Shown: one piece after another, positions 1 through 10,590 of the stretch | How the letters are laid out: each line of letters begins with the position of its first letter | How positions within the stretch are numbered: position 1 is the stretch's first letter | Source: Trametes villosa | Lineage: Eukaryota > Basidiomycota > Agaricomycetes > Polyporales > Polyporaceae | DNA: 64,000 nucleotides | NCBI GenBank assembly: GCA_002964805.2 | Contig: PUDQ02000037.1 | Location: forward strand, 1-64,000 | Reading direction: 5' to 3' | Notes under the pieces: generated by a model | What the model was told of the DNA's origin: nothing | Database searches by the model: none | Seen by the model: only the letters and a program-made list of their open reading frames with translations | Program-made: the position numbers and the translations under genes

Positions 1-3000
1 CGCGCGATGTAGCACGGTCCCATCGAGTTCGCACAGGGCATACGCCCCGCCGCGGTTGCGCGAGATCACTACCAGCGGACCCGTGTACCGTGGTCGCATC
101 TTGCGGTTGAGCGACTTCTCGATCTGCGTGTGTCGCATCAACACCAGTGCGCCAGCCTTGAAGTCGTAGTCTCGGATCGTGGCCGCGTGGTCGCGCTCGA
201 ACTTGCGCGCCGCCTCCACCCGCGCGCGATAGACTCTCGAGTTCAGCGTCGCGAGCTGTTCCTGACGCTTTTGTAGCTCAGTCGCACGACGCGCGAGCAA
301 CTCTTCGGTGGATAACAGCCCGACCGGTGGCGGTAGTAGGTACGTAGCCTCCGCGACGTCCAAGGGGAGGACCGGGTGGCAACCGGTCACCGCGAAGTAC
401 GGGGAGCAGCCCATGCGCCGCCGGATCGTGACGCGCTCCGCCCAGAACGCGTAGTGCGCGTACTGCGACCACTTGTGCTGGTCTCCGCCCGCCGCCTTGT
501 AGAGGACCTGGCGCGTATCGAAGTGAGAGCGCTCTACGATGCCGTTCGCCTTCGAGTTGTACGGGCTGATGCTGATGCGGTTGAGGTTGTAGCGCTCCTC
601 GAGCTTGCGCGCTGCGCTGATGAACGCGGAGCCGTTGTCCGTGATGATCTCGACTATCGCGCCCCAGCGGCAGAGCAGCTCCTGGAAGAGGAAGTCGCTG
701 ACTGTCTTCTCGTTCTCCGAGCGCAGCATCCGCCACTCCGGCCACGCTGACACAGAGCAACGCGCGACAACGATGATCGTGTATCCGCCTGAGCTAGGCA
801 TCTTCATGATGTCGATGTACCATCGTACGCCGAGTCCGCCCGGGCGAGCGACGACTGGAGGGATCAGGACCTTGCGGTGCTGGCGCGTCTGACAGATATG
901 GCAGGTCTTGACATACCACGTCGCGTCGTCGCGGAGCGAGGGCCACCAAAAGCGCTCGGCGACGAGATGCAACGTTGCGTAGCTGCCGCGGTGTCCTATG
1001 TCGTCGTGTGCCGCTCGGAGAGTCGCCAGTCGTCTTGCGCGCCAGACTACGAGCTTGTGTGCGCCTTGCGAGTCCTTCTTCCACAGTCGCCCGCCATCCA
1101 CGAAGAAGCCTTGCGCGTACTTGATGAAGGTGCGGTATTCTGCGTCCTTGAGTCCCTCGGGTCGCTGGAGCGTGCGCAACCAACTCGCGACGCGTTCTAG
1201 CCGTTCGTCCGCTCGCCGAGTGTGCTCCGCGTAGGGCATCTCTGCCTCGCCCTCCGGTTCTGGGATCGCGCGCGTGTCGTCTTCTGACGCGAACCTGACC
1301 TTCGCTCGTGCTTTGGCCCGCTTCGCCCTCGTACTCGGCCCTCCTGCTTCGCTCGCGTTCTGTGCCTCCGTGTCCTGCGCCTCCTCCCCCTCGCTGAAAT
1401 CGTGACCGTCCTCGGTCGCATCGGCGAGAGCGAAGAGGTGTATGGGGTCGCGTTCGCGAGGAGGGCGGCTGCGCGGTCGCGGAAGTAGCTGGTGCAGGAA
1501 GCCGTGGATCTTGTCGATCCAGTCCTCGAACTCCTCGCCCTCTTCTTCGTCAACTTCAGGGTCTCCTGGTTGTCGCGGTCGCCGCGAGAGACCGTCCGGT
1601 CCGTGGGAGGTTCCGGGAACGTGAACGAGATGGAAGTGGAAGGTTAGGATTCCGAGGATCCAGCGGTTTATACTCGCGCTGGGGGCGAGGTCCGGATTCT
1701 GTAGCATTCCGCGGATGTAGCGCGCGTCCACTTCCACTACTAGTCTGCGGATGCCGACTAGGTAGAGCTTCGTCGCTTGCAGGGCGCGGAAGAGGCCATA
1801 GAGCTCCAGTTTTGGTTGGGAGAAGCGCGCCTCCCGTTCGTTGAGCGTGATCGACCCGAAGCGACTGTAGAACCGCTTGCGCGGGTCCTCTTCATCGCAC
1901 TGGCAGAGGTGGTAGCCGACGGCGATGTAGGACGTGTCGACTGCGAGGATGACCGGCGCGGGAGAGTCGTAGTTGATCGCGCGGAGGGCCGGAGACTCGA
2001 GAAGCGCTTGGCGCAGATCGTTCATCGCGGCGAGCTGCGCGGGTCCGAACTCGAAGGGTGCGTCCTTGCGCGTGAGCTGGACTAGCGCGTTCGCGCGCTT
2101 CGCGAAGTTGCGGATGAAGATGCGCACTACGCCCACCGTTCCGAGGAAGGCGCGTACTTCGGAGAGATCCTTGCACGGACCCCAGTTCTTGATCGCTGCC
2201 ACGCGCGACTCGTCCGGTAGACGTCCCTCTGGTGTGCACCGGTGTCCGACGACCATGATCTCGCGCGCGCAGAGGATCGACTTCGTGCCCGAGAAGGTGC
2301 CTCCCGCGTACTTCATGCGCTGCACGATACGGTTCATGTTGCCGAAGTGCTCCCAGACGAAACGCCGAATGCCTGGGTTCGCGGGGATCGTCTCGTACGT
2401 GCCGTCCTCGCCGCGATAGTCGGATTCGGGGCCCTTGCCAGGTACGTCATCGATGTAGGGTACCGTGAACTCGGGGATCTCCGGTCGCAAAATGTAGGTG
2501 ACGTCCTCGTGGAAGATGGGGACGGAATTGGACCATCCCATCGGCAGCGTACAGTGACGCAAGGCTCCAAAGGGGGTCTGGAAGGTGGTGAGGTCGCGCG
2601 AGGTCTCCGCGATCATCCGCTCGTCGTAGCCGACATAGAGGTCGAGGATCGCGCCGCACGCGCGCCCTCCGAACTGCTCTGCGAGGTAGTCGGGCGTAGG
2701 CGGGACCCCCGAGTGCTGGATCGTGACCTTATTGAGCGGCTCGAGACTGTGGACGATGCGCAGAGACTTCCCGTCCTTCTTGAGAACGCAGAACCAGCGC
2801 GACCGATAGGAGGAATTGGAGGGCTCGTACACGCCGGCCGCGATCTTCTTCTTCAGCATCTCGCAGACCTGCTTGTAGAGCCCTGGAGGGATGGGGATAT
2901 TGCGCTCGACCCACGGGGTGTGTGGGAGGACGGGGAACTCCACCGGCGGGAAGTACTCCGGTTTGAAGCACCCGCGCTCCGCGTCGCTCCAAGCGAAAGC

Positions 3001-4056
3001 GTCGTGGTGTAGCGTCATGAAGTGATGGAGAAGGCGCTTCTCCTCTGGCCAGAGGAAGTCGCCGCCGTGGAGCTTGTCGAACGCCTCCTTCCGCTCCAGC
3101 GTGTAACGGCCGGTGGGTACAAACTCCGGCGGGCGCGGGTCGAGCCGGGGCATGTTCGCGAGCGGGTCGCCGCGAATGTCGCGCTCTATGCGGAACTGGG
3201 TTGGCACGGTGCCGAGGACGGCGCGGACCTTTTGCGCGACGGGCTTGTACTTCTTCTTCGACTGGATGAAGGCCGCCGCCGTGTCGCGAGGGTCTTCGCG
3301 CGCGTATACGACCCGCACGCCTGCCTCCGTCCTAAGCGCGAACTGAGAGGGGGTAGCTCGGGTATCTTGAACCTCGGGTTGCGCCGGGTTCGGGGAGCAG
3401 TGCGTCGCTACGCGATCCACTCCCGAGACAGGGAAAGAGTCCGAAGCTGAGAGAGAGATCGAGCCAGAGAGACGTGAAACCGGTTCGCTTTGTGGGTTTT
3501 GTTCTAGGGCGTAGGACGCCGCGATTTCTGGGAGACGGTCACAAGCAGAGAGATAGAGCGCAGAGAGAGAGAGAGAGATAGACGAGTCCGCGGCAGAAGG
3601 GGTAACTGGGGTATAGGCACTGATGAAAGGGACGTCGCCGTCCGCTTCCACGATCACGGCCACCTCCGCGCTTTCCGCGTCCGCGAACAGGTACGAAGAT
3701 GGCGACGCGGGCGCGTTAAGCACGAAATCGAGCCTTCCCGCGCGGCTGCGTCGGGATGGTGACGACTTGCCCCGTGTTCGGACAGTGGAGGGTGATGGTC
3801 TGGCCTTCGTCGTCGAGGTTCTTGACGACGCTGCGCGTGAGTACGTCGAATGGCCGACCCAGCAACATGTCGTAGGGAGGGTTGCGGATGATGTGGACCT
3901 GCAGGTAGAGGACGATGTCCGCGACGCGGAACGGGACGTTCCGAACGAGCCCCAAGGAGTAATCGCACGCGCCGTTCGCGGACTGCATGCGAAGCTGGAT
4001 GGTGGGATCGTACCCGAGTCCCAGCGCGTGACAGACTCCTTCAGACATCGCGATGA
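1..4056 (-). CDS. gypsy-1 Pol: reverse transcriptase, RNase H, integrase (partial)
   Basis: One minus-strand frame is open from the stop at 4057-4059 to the window edge, more than 1350 codons, overlapping gag in the +1 frame. The reverse transcriptase core is at about 2900-2250: 'GAILDLYVGYDE' near 2620-2660 and the catalytic 'PYIDDVPGKGP' near 2430-2460, so the usual YxDD box is YIDD. RNase H follows at about 2000-1500. The integrase zinc finger has two His at about 1009 and 994 ('HDDIGH') and Cys-x2-Cys at about 905-894 ('TCHICQ'). The DDE core shows Asp near 812, Asp near 640 and Glu near 540. It copies element RNA to DNA and inserts it. No chromodomain is visible before the edge. It is probably translated by ribosomal frameshifting from gag, which is inferred only from the overlap. 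Confidence 0.9.
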
Positions 4057-6196
4057 TCATGCAACCTGGGTCGATGATCCCCTCGATCCACTCCTTGTTG
4101 TCGACCAGCCCCGAGATAGAGCGCAGTGCGTGAGACTCCTTCGCGACGCTGAGGGGCGGCGTCTCGTCCTTCGCCGCGTCGCTGCGTAGGTAGACCTCGT
4201 ACGGGTCCGGGATGACCAAGCTTCCGGGCTCCAGTGGGTCGCCGTGACATGACACGTCGTTCTCGAGATGGTCCGGGAAGGAGTCGACGTTGGCAAAGTT
4301 CACCGACCGCGCGCCCGTCGGGACGCGCTTCGGCGAGACCGCCTCGCGGTACTTCGCGCGCAACTCAGGTGAGATCGACAGGAGCTCCTCTGGCGAAAGC
4401 GTGATCACCGGGGTCTTCATCGAACGCTCAAAGATCTCCTCCGCGAACTTGGCGTTATAGACCGGGACGTGCGTGCGGTAGGCTGTCTCGCGCTCGGATT
4501 CCTTCGGCTTCGCAGGCGGCGCTCCGAAGTTACGGTTCTGCGGAGGAGCGTACGTCGCGTCGCGCGACTTCGCGAACGGGTGCTCGCGACTACCGCTCGG
4601 CGCTGCTTCGCGGGGCGCGGCAGGTTCCTTGAAGGGGGTAGGTGGCCGGGCCGCTGCGCGTGGCGCTTCCTGCTCGCGCGCGGAAGTGCTGATAGTCGTG
4701 TCACGCGCCTCGCGCGCGCCCGAGTCCCGTGGGGGAGCTGGCTGGTGAGGCGGAGGATCGCGCTGGCGCTGCCCTGAGCTGGCTGGGTTCGACGGGGGGC
4801 CGATCCTTTGCTGGGAGGGGTCTCTGGTGCGCGGCTGCTCGGAGCGCGCGTCACTGGAGCGCCCTCGCTCAGGTCGGAACGGCGACGTCGGGCGCGAGCG
4901 CGGACCCCGGTAAGGCGGGATCTCTACTCCGTCAAACCGACTCCCACCCTGTCGCGCACTAGCCTGCTTGAGGGCATAGATCTCGTGTTCCAGCTGCGCG
5001 ATGCGGTCCACGGCGCTGAACTGAAAACTCTGCAGAGGGGGGTAGTCGTAGTCGTCGTTCGCGATCTCGAAGCTGAGCTGGGCGGCCGCGGGCGCGTTCG
5101 CGTTATGTGCCAGCGCGTTCGGGTTGCGACGGTGCCACTCGTAGACGCGGTCGCGGATCGTTACGCCTTCGAAGTGAGGGTTGGAGAGCGTCCTCGGGAT
5201 GAAGTTACCGTTCGGGAGTACCACATAGCCCTGCTCGTTGCGCATGACGCGACCACCGCGCACGTCTTCCTCCACGAACGGGCAAGTCCTCATCTGGCAG
5301 TTCGCGTTGCCGCAGTAGTGGCAGAAGTTCCCCCCGGGCCCATTGCCAGGCGGGTAGCGAGCGTCCCCTCGAGCGTGTGGCGGGGGCTGGAATCGCTGCG
5401 GCCCGCCTCCGGGCGGACCTCCGACGCGGTTCGCGACGTTCGCAATCGCGTTCGCGCTCCCTTCACCAACCGACTGCGCGAGGAGCCTGAGGATCGAGCC
5501 CAAGTCCTCGACCTTCACGGTCGCGCCTCCGCTACTCGGTGCGCCTCGCGCTTCGCTTGCTGCGGGAACCGAGGGCGGACTAGAGACCAAGGTGCCATGA
5601 AGGACGAAGGCCGCCGCGTTGTAGACCGTCTCGAGCGGGTACGGGTCGTCGGGGTAGTGGTCGGGCTCCTTAAGCTGAAGACGCTGCGAGACTTGCTCCC
5701 ATAGAGGCGAACGGATGCCGCGAACGAATAGGCGCGACTGCTCGGACTTCGAGATGCGGTCCTTGCTGATGAGGTAGGTGGTCATGGCGAGGAAGTCGCG
5801 GTGGTAGCTCGATAGCTCCGTGATGCTGGTGATGGGGCGCGCGCCGCGCGCCGCAACTAACGCCTCGACGTCGGCGACGGAATACTTGCGCGTCTCCCCT
5901 GCCCCGGGGTACAACTCGGTGATCGCCTTCTTCAGGTCCTCGTACGACTTCGCGGCCTCGGTGTAGGCGGGTAGTCCTTCGCAGAGGTCGCTCACGGCGA
6001 TCGGGAGGTAGCGGATGACCCACCGCTTCTTGGCTTGGTCGTCCTCCACCTCGCAGATCTCGAAGAGCGCCTCGAGGTCCTGGAAGAAGCGACGCAGCGT
6101 GCGTACCTCCTGCGGGTCGAAGATCGGCGCCGTGGAATGGCGCGCGGGCGGCATAGCGCGCCGCGAGCGCGATTGGTCGTCGTGTTCTCCCGGCAT
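3716..6196 (-). CDS. gypsy-1 Gag with aspartic protease domain
   Basis: 826 codons from the first ATG (6196). A capsid-like helical region lies at about residues 25-210, a Cys-rich knuckle at about 290-305 (Cys-x2-Cys-x4-Cys-x4-Cys, so the His of the normal CCHC knuckle is replaced), then a long Pro/Ser/Arg-rich stretch, and a retropepsin-like domain at about 700-810 with 'IIDPGCMIIAMS' (active-site triplet D-P-G rather than D-T/S-G) and the later 'MLLGRPF' typical of the fold. Gag packages element RNA and the protease matures the polyprotein. The frame is open 186 codons further upstream, to 6754, with acidic coding-like sequence but no ATG, so the true start may be non-AUG or supplied by splicing. 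Confidence 0.85.
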   Translation of the reverse strand: MPGEHDDQSRSRRAMPPARHSTAPIFDPQEVRTLRRFFQDLEALFEICEVEDDQAKKRWVIRYLPIAVSDLCEGLPAYTEAAKSYEDLKKAITELYPGAGETRKYSVADVEALVAARGARPITSITELSSYHRDFLAMTTYLISKDRISKSEQSRLFVRGIRSPLWEQVSQRLQLKEPDHYPDDPYPLETVYNAAAFVLHGTLVSSPPSVPAASEARGAPSSGGATVKVEDLGSILRLLAQSVGEGSANAIANVANRVGGPPGGGPQRFQPPPHARGDARYPPGNGPGGNFCHYCGNANCQMRTCPFVEEDVRGGRVMRNEQGYVVLPNGNFIPRTLSNPHFEGVTIRDRVYEWHRRNPNALAHNANAPAAAQLSFEIANDDYDYPPLQSFQFSAVDRIAQLEHEIYALKQASARQGGSRFDGVEIPPYRGPRSRPTSPFRPERGRSSDARSEQPRTRDPSQQRIGPPSNPASSGQRQRDPPPHQPAPPRDSGAREARDTTISTSAREQEAPRAAARPPTPFKEPAAPREAAPSGSREHPFAKSRDATYAPPQNRNFGAPPAKPKESERETAYRTHVPVYNAKFAEEIFERSMKTPVITLSPEELLSISPELRAKYREAVSPKRVPTGARSVNFANVDSFPDHLENDVSCHGDPLEPGSLVIPDPYEVYLRSDAAKDETPPLSVAKESHALRSISGLVDNKEWIEGIIDPGCMIIAMSEGVCHALGLGYDPTIQLRMQSANGACDYSLGLVRNVPFRVADIVLYLQVHIIRNPPYDMLLGRPFDVLTRSVVKNLDDEGQTITLHCPNTGQVVTIPTQPRGKARFRA

Positions 6197-6763
6197 GTTG
6201 GCGCTAGGTGTCGAGGGCGAGCGCGAGCGAGACGACAGAGTCGGGGATGGAGGGCTGATAGACGGTACGCTTGGCGACGACGGTGTTTCAGAACGCGGTT
6301 GCGAGGCCTGTTCGTCGGAGGCGGACTGGTCGATGGGAGAGAGCTCGGTACGGCGCAAGTTCGGACTCGCTGCTGGAGTCTGGAAGATTGCCGAGTCGTC
6401 GAGGATGGAGAGGTCGTCGAGCTCTTCGGTCTGATGGGGTTCGACAGCGGATTCGATGACTTGAAGCGCAGTGTCGCGGATCCACGCGGTCGCGTCGGGG
6501 TCGCGAGCGAGTACTGCTGCTCCCTTTTCGAGGATAGCGTGAATGGGTTCGAGGATCGCCTGCGTCTGCTCGAGGTCGAGCCTGTTGCGGAGTCGCGAGA
6601 CGGCCTGCTTGAAGCTAGTGAAGAGGAGCTCCTCTGAGAGGGAAGCCTGTCGCGAGCGGGAGCGAGTCTTTCGCGTAATCGCGACGGGGACGGCGCTGTT
6701 GCCGTCGAAGGAGGAAGCCGACTGTGAAGTTCTAACTCCACCCCCCTGCGGTGGTCACCAGAA

Positions 6764-7521
6764 TGATGCACTCAACTATCCCCTAGGGGCAACCAGAGAC
6801 AGGCCGAGGGCCTTCGGAGGACGAGGCCTGTAGGGAAGCTAAGCGCGAAGCGGAGGAGGAGCGAGGTTCGAGTCGGGGTGCCCTTGCGGCGAAAGCGCGA
6901 TGCGCTGGCAAGTCTCGCGCGGCTCGCAACGCGTACGCGGAGCGCTGGCGGGTAGGCTTCGCAGTGAGAGCGCAAGCGGGAACGCTAGGGAAGACGCAGG
7001 GGCGCAGTTCGCAACGCAACGCAACGCAACGCAGGACGCTATTCGCAGAGGGGACGCAGACGCAATTGAGCTCCTGAGGGTGAGGGGGAAAGGAATCTGG
7101 ATGCTCTGGCGCCCGGGGCGCGTAGGTACATGGATGAATCGTAGCTACCAAGCCTAGACCAGCGAAAGGATCCAGAACCCCTTCGGAGGCCCGCGCCGCG
7201 AACCGCGAGGACAGCGGCCCCGCCGCGCGCGAGTCCACGCGCGCTCGCGAATGCCCGCCCAACGATTGGCGGCCGCACCCGATAAGGCTGCCCGCGTGCT
7301 GCGCCCGCCCTTGGCGATGACTCGCGCTCCGCCCGCTCGGCCGATAGTCCCGCTCAACGCGCGCGAAGCCTCCGGGCCCGTCGCGAGCGGAACCACCGCG
7401 CCCTTGGGATACCTGAGGGGAGGGACGCGCGCCCTTCCGCGAGCGCGTGCATAACGCGCGGTGCGCCGAGCGTAGAGGCCTGGAGAAGGATCCTGGGGTC
7501 AGAGTGGCACCGTGCGCATCA
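6764..7521 (-). repeat. gypsy-1 5' LTR (inferred boundaries)
   Basis: On the minus strand the segment begins TGATGCGCAC and ends GTGCATCA, so its ends form the short inverted repeat TGATGC/GCATCA normal for LTRs. It sits directly upstream of the gag frame. The base run TGGTGACC follows two or three bases after the end and could be the tRNA primer-binding site. The partner LTR is outside the window, so the 758-bp limits rest on the termini alone. Reading frames inside it, including one of 287 codons, have no recognisable content. Confidence 0.55.
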
Positions 7522-7678
7522 CCGCACCACTGGGAAGTCCATGGCGAGAACGATGCCGCGCGCGCTGCACCCGAGTGCGCTGACGTCGGCTCAGACGGCT
7601 GTGGCTGAAGAGAACGACAACTCGATGGAGGACGTCCAACAGGCAAGTAGACCTGGCTGAATAACGAATACTGCTAAC

Positions 7679-8722
7679 ATGACACCCCAGGGCGCGCAAG
7701 GGGCGGCGCAGACGGCTGTTGACGTGTTCGACGACCTCCCACTCTCTGACTGGGAACCGTCCCCGGCCCCGCAGAATGTCCCGCTCCCCCCGGACAACGA
7801 CGAAACCTACCTCTCCCAGTTCGTCAACGCCAGCCAGCTGGTGGGCTCGCAGGACCGCTTCAACATCAGTGCGGACTCGGTGTCGACGTCGACGCCGCGC
7901 TACAGGTCGCATCAGGGCGCGAGCCCGGCTGAGCCCCAGGGCGAGGAAGCGGCGGCACCGCCCACGACGGTCGAGGCTCGAGACGCCCCCGACGATGGAA
8001 ACCCGAGGAAGAGGCCGCGCACTGGCTCTCTGACGGCGGGGGAGGATGGGGCGCAGGACAGCGCGAAGTCTCTGGACCTCAGTATCGTGAGTGCCCTCCC
8101 CCAGGTGGCGTGGAGGGTGCAACCCAGGTCTGGGAAGGCAGCATCGCGCTCGGTGCGTGCGAAGCTGGCCCCGCCTGTGGCCTCGGATGCCGCTCCGGCC
8201 AGTGAGCACCCGCCGCCGTACCTCGAGTCGTCGCAGCCGGAGGCGGACTTCGTGGTGGAATACCTGGTGCGGATGATGACGGAGCAGTATCGGGCCCAGC
8301 TCACGGCACTCGTGACGACCCCGGGCCTCCCTCTCATGGCCAACACCATCGTCCTCCAAATGCTAGGCCAGGAGGGAATGAAGGCCCTCCTCGACTTCAG
8401 GGCGGCGCGAACACGTCAGGACCCCCCTGCCGAGCAGCGGGTGGCGCAGGTGCAGCAGGAGGAGCGTGCCCAACAGGTGAACCCTGCCCTTCCTGACGAC
8501 GAATACGAGAATTCGCTGCTAACGCTCTGTGCTCTAGCCGCAGAGCGCGAAACCCCCACGCGCCCAGACGACGCAGGTCCAGCCGCCTCAGACGGTCAAG
8601 CTCGCGGCCCCGCGGCCACTTCGAGTGATGGACGCGGAGGACGCCGCCAGGTACCAGCTCGCCATGCAGCGCCCGTCGACCCCGTTTGGCTACCCGCCCC
8701 GGCCTGCGGCGCCGGCGACTGA
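7679..8722 (+). CDS. LINE ORF1, N-terminal part (347 codons)
   Basis: Opens with 'MTPQGAQGAAQTAVDVFDDL' and is mostly low-complexity and acidic/Pro-rich. A more ordered helical patch lies at about residues 190-240. It has no recognisable enzyme motif, as expected for the N-terminus of a LINE nucleic-acid-binding ORF1 protein. The coding quality appears to pass to the next frame (+1) somewhere between 8538 and 8722, where a reading frame rich in Ala/Gln/Pro leads into the zinc-knuckle part. Either one base was gained, or two lost, making this copy's ORF1 broken, or the two parts are joined by translational frameshifting. The frame itself ends at 8722. Confidence 0.6.
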   Translation: MTPQGAQGAAQTAVDVFDDLPLSDWEPSPAPQNVPLPPDNDETYLSQFVNASQLVGSQDRFNISADSVSTSTPRYRSHQGASPAEPQGEEAAAPPTTVEARDAPDDGNPRKRPRTGSLTAGEDGAQDSAKSLDLSIVSALPQVAWRVQPRSGKAASRSVRAKLAPPVASDAAPASEHPPPYLESSQPEADFVVEYLVRMMTEQYRAQLTALVTTPGLPLMANTIVLQMLGQEGMKALLDFRAARTRQDPPAEQRVAQVQQEERAQQVNPALPDDEYENSLLTLCALAAERETPTRPDDAGPAASDGQARGPAATSSDGRGGRRQVPARHAAPVDPVWLPAPACGAGD

Positions 8723-10113
8723 CGCCCCGCCTAAACCCAAGGGTCTGGGGGACTCGATCTGGAACCCGGTCGCGGCGAAGACGGTGGCGGGCGAGCCGAA
8801 GGCGCCGCGCGCGCCCCAGCCCCATGTAAACGCTGTCGCATCGAGCTCGTCGGTTGATCCGGGCCCCGGGACCCTCGAGAACCTCCCCCCGCCACGGAAG
8901 GGGAACAAGAGCGGCATCGCAGCATGGACGAGACCGACCGGGGCGATCGTACGTGACCCCCAACAGGGCCGCCCAGTCCAAGTTGGGTCGGCACCGGCCT
9001 GGACCCCACAGCAGTATGCGCCCCAACCTGCCACTCGCCCCCCTGTGCTGCACACGCCGATGGACGTCGACCCGCGCCACCCGGGCCCCGGCGGAGCGCA
9101 GGAGGCCCCGCGGCCTGCGGGCGTTACTGCCGAGGAGCTGAACAGGCGCGATGCACCGAAGCTGAAGGAACTCACGCTCGAGGAGCGAGTCAGCGAGTAC
9201 TACGAGGAGAAGCGAGAGATCCTGGAGAAGCTCGGCATGACGCCGCCCCCGCCGGGAGGATTCCCGCAGGTGTACTCGCGCTGCCCGTCGGACAAGCTCC
9301 GCCACACCAAGCCGGAGTCGTCCGCCCGTTGGAGGGACCACCTGAAGGACTCTAGGTTCTCGATCGACGTCATGGGGCAAGACCATATCAGCGACGACAG
9401 GCTGTGCGAGACGCACACCATCCTGGAGGAGATCCTCCGCGATGTCACAGGCGTCACTAGGATCTTCATCGAAGGACCGCAGAGGACCCCCGGGAACGTC
9501 CAGAAGTGGGAGGCTCCGACCGCCTGGCTCATAGGGGGACTCCCGCGCCGGGCGGTGGAGTTCTTCATTGCGTTCAGGATCTTCTCTTTCGACAAGATCT
9601 CGTTCTCCGTCTCGGAGGACCGAGAGCTCCCGTCGCCGTACCTGGGCGCGCTCTCGGGCTTCATCACCTGGGACGAGGCGGAGATCCGGCAGGCGATCAT
9701 CGAGCAGTTCAGGAAGAACCCGGCGTTCACCTCGATCAAGAACCTCGTGGCCGCGAACCACGACTTCGCCTGGTACTCGGACAAGACCCGCGCATCCCTC
9801 GACGTCATCGAGACGGTGGACGTCGTGGTCCGCAACGTGGTCTCGAGGACAATGACGACGAGAGCGGCCTATGTCTACATGCACCCCCCGACGAAGGTGA
9901 CCTCGAGCTGGGTCGAGTGGCGCAACGGGCTGACCGTGAAGACGTTCCCTAACCTCCCCGGCCGCGTGACGGTCTCGAAGCGGCTCACGCGCTGTGAGCT
10001 CTGCCACGGCGCGGACCATCAGACCGACCAATGCCCCTTCCCGCTCATCGACGACTGGAAGGGCGTCCTCCTGAAGCGGACCGACGCTGGAAACCCGGGC
10101 GACGACGACGACC

Positions 10114-10118
10114 GTGGC
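10114..10118. repeat. Target-site duplication GTGGC, left of gypsy-2
   Basis: GTGGC directly precedes the LTR start TGTCG. The same five bases follow the other LTR at 16752-16756. Five bp is the usual duplication made by Ty3/gypsy integrases. Confidence 0.95.
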
Positions 10119-10575
10119 TGTCGCGGAGCTAGGCCCGACACGACGAAGTACTGCACACAACTAAGAAAACTGAAACGATCTAACTCCCGGGGTGGTGGAC
10201 GAAGGTCTCACTGCACCTGAGCGTAGGTTCTCACGACGAATCTAGCCCAAAGACCAAGTTAACATTCAGAACATAAGAGCGAATACAAACAAGGCTTACC
10301 TAGCCCAAAGACCAAGAGGTCAAGATGAGGGCTAGGGTCGCTACAGGGGGTCCTTATATACTGAGCAAGGGGAGCCAAACATGCACAAACGTAGAGGTGG
10401 TCTGTGCGCACAATGCACTCAACCTGCAGGTAGGGGTCAGGTGATGAGTCACGTGATCTATCTACTCTAACTCTAAGTCCCGTGCGTGCTAGGTACCGTA
10501 GAATGGCCGTAGAAAAGCAGGAAAAATGCGGAAAAATATGGAAAAAATACAGGGCGTCTAGTCGTCTCCACGACA
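10119..10575 (-). repeat. gypsy-2 3' LTR
   Basis: 457 bp, TGTCG...CGACA. Read side by side with 16295-16751 I found no mismatch. It is the downstream LTR for the minus-strand element because the polypurine tract abuts it. Confidence 0.97.
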
Positions 10576-10590
10576 TTACCCCCCCTCTAC
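10576..10590 (-). other. gypsy-2 polypurine tract
   Basis: On the minus strand this reads GTAGAGGGGGGGTAA immediately before the 3' LTR, the primer site for plus-strand DNA synthesis. The pol stop codon (10587-10589) lies inside it. Confidence 0.8.

Larger units (their letters stand above)
1..7521 (-). mobile_element. Ty3/gypsy LTR retrotransposon gypsy-1 (3' part outside window)
   Basis: A minus-strand LTR retrotransposon. In transcription order it has an inferred 5' LTR (7521-6764), a Gag-protease frame, then a pol frame with reverse transcriptase, RNase H and integrase that is still open at base 1. The domain order RT-RNaseH-integrase is that of the Ty3/gypsy class. Its gag is long and carries the protease in the same frame, and pol lies in the +1 frame, unlike gypsy-2 in this window, so the two belong to different lineages. 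No stop codon is seen in gag or pol, so this copy may be recent, but the 3' LTR cannot be compared. Confidence 0.9.

Noticed and set aside
6783..7646. 287-codon minus-strand frame
   Set aside because: Lies across the inferred gypsy-1 LTR and its flank, low-complexity, no motif.
8397..10160. 587-codon minus-strand open frame antisense to LINE ORF1
   Set aside because: Its composition is Arg/Leu-rich without motifs, and the plus strand carries the CCHC knuckle. It is a by-product of high GC.
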